Below are positions 28,811-41,832 of a stretch of DNA of 64,000 bases, in pieces; within the stretch, counting starts at the first letter, position 1; each line of letters starts with the position of its first letter. The notes under the pieces are model-generated. The model was not told the origin of the DNA, ran no database searches, and saw nothing but the letters and a program-made list of their open reading frames with translations. The stretch lies in contig NC_088172.1 in the NCBI RefSeq assembly GCF_028769735.1, forward strand, positions 67,108,631 through 67,172,630, written 5' to 3'. A program made the position numbers and the translations under genes. This stretch comes from Zonotrichia leucophrys gambelii (taxonomy: Eukaryota > Chordata > Aves > Passeriformes > Passerellidae).

Positions 28811-28857
28811 AGAGAGAAAGAAAGACAGAAAGAAAGAAAGAGAAAGAAAGAAAGAAA
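28766..28857 (+). repeat. Polypurine GA/GAAA tract
   Basis: A 92-bp run of purines on the plus strand broken by one C at 28826. It passes from (AG)n to (GAAA)n and is partly mirror-symmetric, a composition known to favour H-DNA triplexes. It is a simple repeat, probably length-variable. Confidence 0.92.
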
Positions 28858-31800
28858 TTATAATACAAATGCCCAAGGAAATAAAATCCTAAAGGGTAAC
28901 AAAAAAATAGATCTTATTATTTCAAGGATAACAGTGGAAAGCTCCTGAAGGCATTCTCTGTTTCAACTGATCGAGAATCAGCACAAAGGAAGATGGAAAG
29001 GAACCTGTTGATAGCAAAAGAAGAAAAGCTTGAATAGTTGGCCTAAATACTGAACTGCAGTCAGTAGATAAAAGGACTGCTTCAGCCTTGTGGTTTTAGC
29101 TTTTTCTGGGAAAGGAATAAAAATATTTAAAGAAAAGTAGACCTAGACATCCCAATTTGAAAAATCTTACAAAAATTAATGAAGCATGCTAAAATAAATG
29201 AACCATATTCTGGATCAAACACTCTATTTCAGTCATTGTTTCATAAATCTGCAAATATGGAAATTGCATTTAGTTCCAAAATCCATTTTTAAACATTTGC
29301 AAGATAAAAGATGCTCTTTTTGCCATTTGATTTTGGTGTTTTAACAAACAGAAGTAAAGATTGATGATGTATTCTGAAATTTTGCTTTGAAATTGTGTTT
29401 TGAAGCTTTGAATTATTAATGGAAGAAATATTAGGGTTGAAGCAAGTTAGACAAGACTGAAAAGAAACTTAGTAATCTGATTTACCCGCTTCTCTTTTTA
29501 AGTCTGATTCCCATATTAATATTTGCGATGAATTTTTTAAGGAATGGAACATCTTCCTTTGGTATCCCTGTTTTTGGGCACTTTTTGTTCTTTTCTGAGC
29601 CTGTTTGCTATACAAATAATCTGCATAGCACTGCTTTAGTAGTATTGCTCTAACAAATTTCAGATTATGCATAAGCATAATTTTAAATTCTTAAACTAAC
29701 TGAATACCCAGACAAATAAGGAGTAAGCACTCAGAAGTAAAACTTTAGGATGAAAGTGTTAGTTTGTTACATTTCCAGGAACTAGATAAGAGACTTGCTC
29801 TAAGGCCTGGATCTCTCAGGTGGATAAATGAGTTATTTATTATTTAACATTATTATTTAAGAAATAGAAATTAAAAATTTATTTTATATAAAAAACATGT
29901 TATCTAACAAACTCCCTATGCTGCTGAGCAGTATGAAGGTGTCCAGGGTCCTTATAATTGAGAAGCACAACCAAGAAAGTTTAAAATAAAAGCATATGCC
30001 CATAGGCTCAGAGTAAAAGCCAAGGAAATCATTACTGTTTTCTTAATCCCATGTTCTCAGGTATGATATATTCTGCTTAGGCACATAGAAAACTTCAGGC
30101 TTTAACTTTTTAAAATGATGAGTTAAAACAGAAAACAGCTTTCACCTTTGTCAGAGTGACTGTAAAGCTTTCTTTTAAACCTTAGAAAAGCACCTCAATA
30201 ATTCTAGCTCGCTAAAAAGATTCTGAAGCTGTAGAGACACTAAAATTTTATTATCTGAAACCGAAAAGCTAGAAACTCTTTCTGATGGATTTGGATATCC
30301 AAATAACCAACCTTCAGGTTTCTTAGGTCTTCTTTTTCCCCCCTTAATATTTCAAGGCTCGTGTTGGTCATAATGATTCAGTAATCAAAACTAATTAAAA
30401 ATAAAACATTCTACTCTTACTGTTTGGAGGCACTTTTATTGCAGGCATAAAACTTAGATAATTAAGTTCTCAGTAATGTGAGGCTGCTTTTATATAAATG
30501 CACTCATTATAATATGTTTAAACTGGCAATTTGATCTGAAAGAATTTTTTATCTTCTCAGACCCTCATGGGACTGGATGGCACGTAAGAATATTGGCAGG
30601 CAGTAGTTTGATTGTGCTGATTAGTCTTGATTGATAGGTCTTATTACCAAATTGAAGTTGAAGTTAAAAGCTCCAAACTCACTTGAAACCTTGAGGAAGG
30701 TGAAAGGTTTGTGGTTGTACAGTGTGCTGGTGCATGCTGTGCTTCAGATGTTTGCTGAATATCCATCTCTATGCCAGGAAATGTCCATCCCCATGCAGGA
30801 GGCCTTTCCAGTCATGGCCTTTCTTTTCTCCATGAAAGCACATCTCTTCTCAGTACCCCTGTAGATCTGCAGGTGGTAGATGAGTGGCTGAAACATGCTG
30901 AGCAAATCCAGAGAGACTCCACTATGAGCGCTGGTGCCCAGTGTCTCCCAAGGACTTTTGCAGCGAGGTCAGGGCTGTCCTCCTGGCTCCCAGAGCTGTT
31001 CCTGAATGCACCCTTGGGCCACAGCTGAGGAGAGGGCCAGGCCACATGCTGCTGCCTGCAGCCACAGCACACAGTCCAGGAAGGGGTTGTGGGCTACACC
31101 AGCAATCCTCATGGCAGGGAAGGTCAGGGAATAAAAACTACAGGAAGTGCGGAACCTTCTCCATAGCCTAAAATCAGTTGCTAAGAATTGGAAGTGAGCC
31201 ACTCCTTGCAAAATGAGGCTATTGCCATCCTAAATCCCTTTAATATATTAAGCGCTTGCACTTTACAACATATTCCTTATGTGCCAAAGCTGAGATAGCC
31301 CCAACTGGGAAATGAAACTTTTTCAAGCAAATGTCTGCCTCAACTGCCTTGCTTGCATTTCTTACCAAACATTGCAGCCCCCACTAAAAGAAGTAGCTGA
31401 GGGTGAACTTTGTTTCTTAGTCCTTATTTCTGTAGGTTTGTGGGAAAAGGAAGAACAACAGTAGCAAAAATTGTCTTTCAAATAGATTATCTGAAAAAAA
31501 ACCATGTCATTCTCAACACACAATGACATGTCCATTAGGCTAAGCAAGAGAGAAAACAGAAGCAGTGGGGAAGGGGCAGAGCAGAGAAAATGGAATGCAT
31601 TAGCAATTATCCTCAGTCTAGCTTATTCTACTAGTGTCTTACAGTGTCTGAGAATTTATCCCAGCCCTGCAAAATCAGTCTGGCACTTGGGTTTCCTCCT
31701 GATGTGGTAAAGGACATTTACTGCACGTTGCAGTTTCCAATTGCCACCACTGAACTCAAAGCACTTTTCACAGATATTTCTTTTCAGAAGATTTGCTTAA

Positions 31801-33938
31801 TGTAATTCTCTTCAGAGTAACTCTGTTGGTTTTGTCTTTCTGTTGGCATTGATAAAATCAAAATGAATCTGCCAAGGGAATCTTGCAGACTTCAGACCGT
31901 GCATTGAACAAAAAATATGCTAGGGAAGTAATAGAACAGGTCCTATTCTAAGATTTCTTCTTTTCTTGTTCAGTACCCATGGACCACAACTGCCTAGGGG
32001 CAAGTAAGAACAGGATAAACATATGTTGCTTCACCCAAATTTTCTCCTACCCCATTCCTGTTTTAAGGTCAAGCAAGGGGTTTTTTGAGCCCCTTGTGGT
32101 TTGTTGATGAAGTAATCTTCAACAGATTTCTTTTCAACAGACTTTCCTGGCCTCCCCATGAACCCATAAGGGTATTTTGCACCACATCATCTTTTCCAAG
32201 TAATTCCACATCACACGACTGTCTGTTTCCTGAGGAAACATCCCCAGGTTCTTCTGAACCTCATTCCTGTTGGCATCATTTAGTGATCTGTTTTATACTT
32301 CCTTGGTCATCTGTTTCCAGGCTGAAAAGTTCTGACTTACTCAGTCATTCCATAACATTCTTTGTTGGCCTTTTTTGGTTTTTCCTAACTTTAATCAGGA
32401 TACCATTTTACAAAGGAGTATGTCAGCTACAATCTGTACTCCAGTTGCAGAAATGCAACAGACTTACACAGTGACAGTGCAATGATGTTGTCACTTTTGT
32501 CCTCTTTTTCTAAGGTTTGATTTCATGTTGTGTTTGCTTAGAACTGTGTCTGTCACAACTTACAGACTCCTCAGTGGGGCTGATCACCTCTGAACACATA
32601 ATTCTGAATTGCAGGCTAGGATTGTTCATCCTCATGTGCATCACTTGTGTTTGCCTGTACTGAAAGATTACTGGGATGGGGAATTAATCAGGAGATCATC
32701 CCTCTTCACTGTTTTCCAGCAGGCCTGCATGTTATGTTTACAAAGTGTTTGCTTCCCATATCCACTCATCAGTGAATGTTAAGCAGGTTGTAGGGAGCAG
32801 TTCCTGATCATTGCATTTTGACAAACATTGATAACAGTCTTGTACACAAGGAGAGCAGACATCACAATTTACCAATGCTTCAGCTGACAAGGCCTTTGTA
32901 AAGCTGCTTGTAATGTTGATCTTCCCAAAGTAGAAATATTGTGTAAAAAGCTGAGTCCTCTGAGGTGCTGAGGGCCCCTTGCAAGGTGCTTAGGAATCCC
33001 AAATCCTTTTGATAATCAAAGTTGCTCAGCATGCTTGAGAAGAAGTAGGCTGGGTGTCCTTCAAGAGCTGATTCCAGAATTGCAGTGCAAAGCCTTTGCT
33101 TCCAGAGTTTAATTCTCCTTGAAATGAAAATGAAAGGTGCTAATAATAAGGTCAAATCCCCAAAAATGGCATTCTAAATCCTCTCTGACAGTTCTTTTAA
33201 TTATTACTGAGTACTGGTTTGGTTCTCTGACAGCACTGAAGCAAATAAATTGAGCTAAAGGAATAAAAAAGTCAATATTCAGTGAAAACATAAGGCAAAA
33301 GTAATGAAGGAATTAGATTCATTACCAGATCTCAGAAGACTTTCCCAAAATTTCCTACAGTAATGTAACAGAAATTTAGTAGTGAAGGAAACATAACACT
33401 GAGTGATGATTTTGGTACTCTTTGGTACTGTGAAGAGGGGGAACCTAAAACCCTGGCTTACCTCAAATCATTTTGGAGCCTTTTGGCATTTTGAGTCTAT
33501 ACTTGCCTGTAGTGCAGCTTTCTGTGCCAGTGGAGAACAGTAGCTAGTCAAGATTTGAAAGTCAGTGTGGATGGAAAAGCTGCCACTTCAGGTGGAGCCT
33601 TGCCAGAGTATCGGGATACCCTGGGGCCTTTCCTGGCCGTGCTGATGCAGGCACTCTGCTGTGGCTAAAATCCCATGTCTCACCCAAAGCCTCACTCAGA
33701 GAAAAGTAAAAGACCCTTGGAACCAGAGTCTCATTAATGAAGTGCCCTTGTCTGTATCTATGGCACTTTATATGTGATGGCACTTGCACCATTCAGAGTT
33801 TCTTGACCAGAACTGTTTAGGTGGGGACTCTGACTTTGTCAGAAGAAAAGTGAGGATGGGGAGGGAGAGTGGAGAAGAGACATCATGCAGTTCTCTTATA
33901 AGCATGACCTAATTTTGATTCTTTCATTCTCTTCTCAG

Positions 33939-34003
33939 GCGCTGGATTTGATGGAGTGGAAGAAATTAAGCGTCACCCTTTCTTTGTTACTATAGACTGG
34001 AAT
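33939..34003 (+). CDS. RPS6KA2: RPS6KA2 exon (window exon 8): end of the N-terminal kinase lobe
   Basis: The exon starts after CTTCTCAG, completing a split Gly, and ends with AAT before GTAAGT; it is 65 nt. It reads GAGFDGVEEIKRHPFF, then VTIDWN. This is helix I at the end of the catalytic core, followed by the start of the AGC C-terminal tail. HPFFVTIDWN matches RSK3, where RSK2 has HSFFSTIDWN. Confidence 0.97.
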
Positions 34004-37000
34004 GTAAGTGGAGCAGCATTATTTTATTTTTTGGCTACATTTTTTGAAAACAAGCTGCCATGCTTAGGAAAAGGATTACTTTCTCTAACATAGAGAGCCT
34101 AACTTCTCTAACACAGAGGAGTTAGAGCCTTTTCAGTGGGTGCCTCTGTCTCTCTTGCATGCATGTTGGCACCAGTACTCAAAATTGGAACAGTTGATCA
34201 AATTAACATGATTCAAGTAAGACATGTCAGATGTGATTAACAGAAAGGTAAACAAGGATTTATTTTATTGCTATCAGCTACAGCTCATAAAGGTGGTGGT
34301 GCAGATTATCTGAATATTTGATTTGGACTCTTAAGAGGTTAAATCTCACATTTTCAGCATCATAATTGTTCAAATTAACTTATTCTTAGACAAACCTGAA
34401 GGCAAACATTTTTCATTCTTGATCTGGACATCTGCCAGTGCACCAGAGCTGCTGTTTACCACATCCCTTAGCATTTTCTAGTTTAATTTTATCTGACTTG
34501 TGTTATGGTATTACTGTGTCTCTTCAGTATTTGATGCATTCACTCACAAGTGATAGTACAACAGGTAACATTGATGCAGTTCTTACCAGAAACTCTAGTA
34601 AAACTGTGTGAATTTATGTGACAGAGCCATTCTCAAATTGCTGCTCAAGACTTTGCAGAGAAGCTCATTTCTCTGTGAGAGAACATTTCGTGGTGCCCAG
34701 GTAGCCTTTGAAAGGCCCACAAACCCATTTATTTTCAAAAAAACTCATTAGAAAAATCTAATTTGCGTTGCATGTTGAAAAGTTGTCATGACTCATAAAT
34801 ATATTAGAACATAATTAATGAAGGTGGGTTTTGAGACTTTCCTCTGTAGTCCAGCTGACTTTTAGAGCCATTAAATATGCTGTGAAGTCTATGTGTCTTT
34901 CCTTTTCTGTTTCTTACTAATCATGAGATTCTGTATGAAGACTTTACATTTATGAAAAAAGTATGGGAAAATTAAAAAAATAGGGGATGCAAAGACTGGG
35001 GTTGTTGTTGATGATGATAATTATTAAATCTAATATTAATATCAATAACAATAATATTGTTTTCTATATTACCCCAATATCTCTGCAGTCCTCAGCTGTT
35101 CAATCAAAATACAGATCAGATAACTACATCTTGATGTAATAAGAAACACTAAAACAGTGAGAGGGTTTTTCTTCTGTGTTTGCTAGGGAGCAGCTCTCTA
35201 ACTCATCATAAATAAATGAGGCTCTGCATCTTGGAAAGGTTTTCAGAAAAGTCAATTCTGTCCCATGAGAATACTCAAGACCACCTTCTGTCATGATAAT
35301 TGGTGATTGTTTCAAGCTCTGTTCTTTAGGGAACAATTTCATGCCTGTCCTAAGGAAACTCTACTGTCCTCCATCATTTGAAAAAGCTCTTATGGACAGG
35401 AAAATATCTACCACGAAGAAGATAGGTGTGCTTGAGCATGCCTTGGGGCTAGAGAGGAAGGTGAATTTAATTGCCTTTAGATGTGTTATCCAGGCCTCTG
35501 ACTCTGCTGTGAAATATAGCTGTTAAAATCCATTTTAATCCAACATAATTAGTGCTTATTGCACTCTCTCAGAGACAGATCACTATTACACCGATCAGCT
35601 ATCATCTTTGTAATATATTTTCTCATTTTATTCTGATTTTGCAATCACTCAACGAGATCTTGGGAGGCTTATCTGGTTCCTGCAGTACTGTATGTATTTC
35701 AGAGCAGTGTGAGCCTGGCCCTGAGCTGAAGCCAGAACTTTGACTCTCAATAATCATCCAACCAGTTGTTAACATTTTGTCCATGTGCAGAAGGAGACCA
35801 GGGTCACAGAACAGAAATGGATCAGACATAGATGTTTCTATCTATAGCACTGATCTCTGTGCAGCTGGAGGAAGAGTCCCTGGTGCCCTCATTTTGTTCT
35901 CCCATGATGTGTACAGAATCTCCCACATCACTTTGCAGACACTCAGCAAACAGCACTGTTGAGAAGGAACAGAAATGATGATTTACTTTATGCTTTGGCA
36001 ATATAAAGACCTCACAGAGACTTTTGGAGAAGTTCTGTGCTACCTTAGCAGCTCTGATAGACAGGACTGCTGTGACTGACAACACAGAAAATTTCAGCAA
36101 CTGTAGTAAAACCAATCCTCCTCCAAAAGCCCCCTTATCATGAAGGGTAAGAATGGGTCAGTGTCTCCCAGAAATGCAGTGTGAAACAGGTTTGCTTTTA
36201 AGCATGATTTTTCCTACAAGAGCGACATGATAACCAGGAACAAAGCACCAGGTTGCATCATCTAATTTTAAAGAGAGATTCAAAACAGAAATGAGTTAGC
36301 TTTTTCCTTCTAAGTCATATGTGATACTAGAACTGCAGATGGAACCCTGTGACTCAGGCTTTCCTTTCACTGTATTTTCAAAGCTGTTCCCTTGGGGTTT
36401 GGATTGGAGCTGGTTATTTTCTCTGTCCCTGAAGTGTTTACCTGTTTGGGGCAATCATTTCCCATTTTTTACTGCCTTCACACAGACACAGCCAGATCCA
36501 GTGTCTGGTTGGATGAACACCCAGTGGCAATAGCACACACAGTGCAGAACAGCCCCTGTCACCATGCTGCAGATGCTGCTGGTGCCGTGTGACCACTGCA
36601 GGCAGAGAGGCACCAAGGGCAATCCTGGAAAACATCCATGTGGCCAGGGAACCCTCCTCCTCCTGGCCTTTCCCAGAAGCCATTCCCATGTTCCAGGGTG
36701 CCATCCTTCAGCAAAATTGCCAGCCACCTTCGGTTTAACTTCTGGCTAACTTCAGCACTAAATGAACTGTGGACAATCTGACGCAGTTTTTTGCCCAGAC
36801 TTAAATAGTGGCATGAGACTTGCTAAGACTCACATTTTTACAGCTGTTACCCTGTAACAAAGCCCTAAGTTCCCACTTTCCAGAGTGAAAAATAGCTGGA
36901 GGTTTCTGCAAATACCAGTCTTGCTGCTCTGAGGTATTTAGCAGGCACCATGACGTAAATTCAATAGATCTGTTGTTACATGAATGGACTGTCTTTCATG

Positions 37001-40000
37001 ATCAAGGCTGGGATGCTCAGGAGAGAGATTAAATGTCCAGCTCCTTGACAGTTTTATCTGCTTATTAACCTTGCACCTCATTTTCTTCTTAAGACAAGCA
37101 GACCCAAAACAAGTTGACCTCAAATAATTTAAGTGATTGGCTCTGAGAAAGCACAGTCTGCTTACTGATTTTTTACTACTGTTTCTTCTTTCCAGATCAT
37201 GCATAATGAATTTCTGGCTTTTCATTGAAAATGAAAGATGAAATCCCTTTTTGCAGACTCCTGTCTGAGGAGTAGGTTATAAACAGTAGTTTATGTTTGG
37301 ATGACAGACTAAATTGGAACTAGAGAAAATGACATGCTTGAAAATGATTTGTCAAATGCAGCTGAGGAAAGGAGTGGGAAGAAAGTGGATTCCAGTTCTT
37401 GTTCCTTTAATATTAATCAGAGATCAAACTGAACTGAAACTGTGAATTATTTAATTGCCGATTTTACCAACAGCAAAAAATTATTCCTAGGGTCTGAATT
37501 CTGCTAGCTTTTCTGTCATTTGCAGGCAATAACATTGAGTCATTAATCTAGGAGAGGACAAGAATTTCAGAATGTAGTTCATCCTTTTGTCTGCTTATTG
37601 GATTTGCCATGACAGGTATATGTATCAACGGAGTTCGTTCTCACACTACAAGTGCACCACTGTGGAGGGCAGCATCTTTCTATTTCTAGAAGGTGTCTGA
37701 GGAATAATTCAATTCTTCATCAAAGAAACTCAGTTGAGGAAATGACTAAATAGTTTTTAATGAAATTAAACCATTTTTTTTTCTTGATATTTGTCAGACA
37801 CATGCACAGAGCATTTACATCTCTGGGGTTTTTAGGAGTGTGGGGTTTTTTTTTAAATGATGAAAAATTAACTACTTATAAATAAGAAGAGAAGGAAACA
37901 CATTGTTGCAGCATTTTATTACTAGTCTCTCTTGTGTATTACTTAAGTTCCCGCTGAGGAGGTGTTCAGATGAAGATCATGCTAGTGATGTGGCGGTATA
38001 TTTTTAGAAAAGGTCAGTGGCACCTGTATGAAAATTAGTTTTATCAAATAAAAGTGGTTTTGTCTGAAATCAAAAGGAAAGTCAGTAGAAGCTTGTAGTT
38101 TCTTAAACTGCTATAGAAATGGTTTCTAGTTAATTCATAGGTGCTTATTATGAAAGTTTCAGGAGGATGCGAGGGGTTGCTAGTCAGGAGCATGGATATG
38201 CACCCAGGTGTGAATATCTAAATCAGTGTTTTCCTGGAGCCCATCTGCCTTGTTCTATGGATTATGCACTCCCTCAACACAGCCTCTGGATCCCACAACA
38301 CTGTGTGTTTTACAGTGATTCCTCATACCTGTCAGTCACATTTTTCTGTGCTGAGTGAATGCAGTTTAAACTGTGGCCAGTTTAAAAAAATTGGTGGTGG
38401 AATGTGGGAGCTTATTCTTAACTGGGAAAGAGAAATAAATAGTATTCTCTTTAAAACATTGAGGGCTAAGGAGTGCAATTCTCTTTTATAGAGGTGGGAA
38501 CAATGTGGAAGGAAAAAAAATCCTCAGCTTCTTATACCTGTGCAAGACAACAAACATGTAATGTATAATGTATAATTTCAGCCTGAAATTTAAATGCTGC
38601 AGTTATCACTATGCTATACAAATTCTATTTTAAATAGGAACAATAGTAATAAGATGCCCCAAAAGAAAAATTTGGATATCAAAACTGGAATTTAAACCAG
38701 GAAAACCGGGACCCTGTTCCCATTTAAACAGATGATGGAACTCGCTGTAACTTTTGCACACAGTACTAGGATTACCATGACTTAGAAAGTACATAACTGC
38801 TTAAACTTTACCAAAAGTTATGGACAGTCTGAAGAAATGGCAAGAATTGAAATTTATTTTGCTGTCATTTCCCACTCTGGTTGGTTTTTGCCGGAAGAAG
38901 TCACAGTCAAGGTCCATCATCCCTGAATAATTTGGGGACCGTGGTAAGAGATAATATATTCATACATGTCCTAAAATTAGAAATATTCTTGAAATATCCA
39001 GAAGGATCTCAAATCCTCCAGGAGATTCTCTGTCTATGTGTATACAAAGCAATGGCTGTGATTCTTACTATTTGTTTAGATCAGCTTGTGCCACATTGAG
39101 TTTTGCAGTCTACAGGATGCAGGTTTTTAAAGGAAGAGTTGCTCTGCCTGCAGCAGCCTTTGTGTTTAATTGTGTTGGGCTGCTCTGTGGTTTAGGGGTT
39201 TGGCTTGGGGGGCTCACTCAGAGAACTGGAGCCAGTGTGGGATGGAGAAGTCCACAGATGATGCTACTCTGCTTTTCCTGGTCCTCGGTGATTTCCTTTA
39301 GTTACCCTATGCAAGAGCTTGGGGGAAAAAATGTTTTAGGCAGCTTACCTTTTGCTGTTCTGTTGTCTAATTTCTATCACAAGTGGGTAAGGAAATGGAA
39401 AAGGGAGTCATCAGGGTTGTGCTCAAGGGGAATGCCTTTCACTCACACAGGCAACTTCTTTGTTTCCATCCCCTCCCAGAAAGCAAATTTGTGATTATAA
39501 ATCTTTTGATGGCGTGTGACTCACGATCAATCTTAAATCCTTCCCTAGTAGTGGAGGATGTGGGTTAGGGATTCAAAATACAAATGTAGTTCCAGCAGCA
39601 CTTTAGAAAGTACAGATGGGGGAAGGAATTAAGAGGCCAGAGAGAATATGGTTACGATAATGAAAAGAGAGTGCAGTTCCTGAATGATGTACAGCTCTGA
39701 AACATTTTCCAATTTTTGGACCTCACAGGATGAGCTGTGCAGTTAATTCCGTGAGGAAGCATGTGCATGTGACCATATTGCTTTCTGCAGCAGAAGCACC
39801 GCAGTTGTGAATTAAGACAAATAAAGGGGAGCTGGGAAGCAAATAGCCTTCTCAAGGTGAAATCCTAGCAGCAGAAAAACCTTCAGTAGGTGCTGAGTTC
39901 TCTTGTAAAGTTCTGTGCAGGCAGAAAAAGATGTATGTTAATTACTAGGTTGATACTGTTCAGCTGATGAGTGACACTTCCTGCATAAGATTGCAATTGG

Positions 40001-41729
40001 CTTTTAATTATTTGGAAGACTGGCTTTCCATTGTGGCTCACAGCAGTTACTCATCTCCTTTCCTCTCCGAAGACATGGAGCAGTTTTACGCAAGCAGGAA
40101 CTTTTTATGGTGAAATGGCCATTAATTATTGCAGAGTCATTTCCAACCTCTCTGTTTCACTTTCCCAAGGAATCATAACTCAACCACAAATATATCCTTT
40201 ATGTTAAGGTTTATGTTAAAATTAATGCTATGCTGCAGAATGTTCTCCTTCAAGAACCTTTATTTATGCAAAATCATGAACCTTTATGCAAAATCAAATT
40301 CAAACTATGGTGATGGGTATATGTCTTAGATTTGACCACATGCTTTGTATTAAAGAAGTTAATTCCCCAGAAAACACACAGTTAAAAAGAATCTTCCTGC
40401 ATGCAGGAAGCTGGAAAAGCATTTAGAAATGTCCATTAAACATTTTGAAAAATCAGCTCATTAGGAAGTTGTTTTAAGAGCTAACCTAAAAATACATATT
40501 GCAAACAGTCATAAAGTTGAACTTTCCTGTTCTTATCATGACTTGAAAGTTTGCATTAAATGTATTTATGCTCAGACATGTTAATTATGGGGAACTGTCT
40601 GTGGCAACTAATTCAGCCTTTGAAACCTGAGAACAAAAGCATTGCTAGAAAGGAAAAGCAGTCTAGGGACTGCAACACAGGGCAGGGAGTCGAACTGGAG
40701 CTCTGTTCCCCACGCTGCCATCAGCACAATGTTTGTTTTTGGCCATTTCAGGCAGAGATGATGCAAAGATGGCTGAAATCAGTAGGGCTCTTTCCATTAA
40801 CCTCTACAAGCTTTGGATCAGATCCAGACATCCTCACCTCAGTGTGCTTGTCTGTGTGTGTATGAATGCTTGCAATGGAGCACGAGGTAGCAATTTCTTA
40901 AAGATCTCAGAGAATGAGTAGAAAGGCCACGAAGTCCCTCATAACAAAGGCAGGATGTATTAGGATGAACTTGTGGTGCTGTTACCTAGGTGATTCCCCA
41001 ACATGGCTCCTCAGTCAGCAGCAGAAACACATACACCTAGAAGCAGTTACCTGTTATATACCTTCCTGTCTTTTGTTTTTTGTTTTGTTTCTCACTTCAA
41101 GCCACAAGTAGAGCTTCAGTATGGTTGCCCACCCATGCACAGTGCTTGCTTCCTAGCATTTTTGATGAGAATTTCATGTAATCATCAGCTGTAAACCCCC
41201 TTACCTTTTACCAGATATGCTAAAAGAACAAGTCTCTTGTTTAGGTTGTAAGGACCAGGCAGCCAAGCCTGTTGCTCAGCTCAGTCTGGCAGCACATCAA
41301 ACACATTTCTGGTTCTTGCAAATAGCAAATGCTAAAACAGTCATGGCTTCCTAGAAATTCTTTGTGCTGGTTGCCATTGCTGCGCTGCTGAAGTTACCCT
41401 GTTTCCTGCTCTTACCATTGCACATTCCAGTCCTGCCCTTAGACCAGTGAATTTCCAGATGCCTCAGCTTGAAGTACTGTTCCAGCCTATGGGCTAAATT
41501 TTTGCCAGGAACATTTATGTTTATATTCAGGATTTCGGCAGCTAAAATGTGTAGGGACCATCCAGGGCACAGATTTTAAGCCGAGCGATAAAGCAAGAGC
41601 CAGAACCACAGCTTCATCATCCTTGTCTGTCAGGCCTGCAAGGATAGCATGGAGCTGAGAGAGGACACCCTAAAGAATGCTGAGAGTGTGCACAGTGATG
41701 CTGATTGTGGTCTGTTTTTCTCCTTGTAG
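34004..41729 (+). other. Intron (about 7.7 kb), few recognisable elements
   Basis: Donor GTAAGT, acceptor TCTCCTTGTAG. It includes an 18-bp perfect palindrome at 40393-40410. A plus-strand open frame of 152 codons at 39036-39494 has no recognisable domain. No mobile element was identified. Confidence 0.75.
40393..40410. promoter_or_regulatory. 18-bp perfect palindrome with two ETS-type cores
   Basis: CTTCCTGCATGCAGGAAG equals its own reverse complement. It presents two GGAA cores on opposite strands around GCATGC, a layout compatible with head-to-head ETS binding. Functional status is unknown. Confidence 0.3.
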
Positions 41730-41832
41730 AAACTGTACAGAAAAGAAATCAAGCCGCCTTTCAAGCCCGCGGTGGGGCGGCCAGAGGACACTTTTCATTT
41801 TGACCCAGAGTTCACATCTCGGACCCCTACAG
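41730..41832 (+). CDS. RPS6KA2: RPS6KA2 exon (window exon 9): AGC tail and start of the linker
   Basis: The exon starts after TCCTTGTAG and ends one base into an Asp codon before GTTAGT; it is 103 nt. It reads [16 protein letters not shown], then [23 protein letters not shown] is the PxxP-type element of the AGC tail, and DPEF is the conserved acidic-Phe segment before the linker. The Thr-Pro at the end is one of the proline-directed sites that ERK phosphorylates in the family. KPPFKPAVG and DTFHF are RSK3-like. Confidence 0.97.

Larger units (their letters stand above)
27097..33938 (+). other. Intron (about 6.8 kb) with an LTR and a polypurine tract
   Basis: Donor GTACGT, acceptor TCTCTTCTCAG. 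It holds a solo LTR at 27557-27988 and a 92-bp polypurine tract at 28766-28857. The part from 28900 to 33900 shows AT-rich sequence with no recognised element. Confidence 0.8.

Noticed and set aside
39036..39494. Plus-strand open frame of about 152 codons
   Set aside because: No family resemblance or exon-like boundaries; the composition looks like intron.
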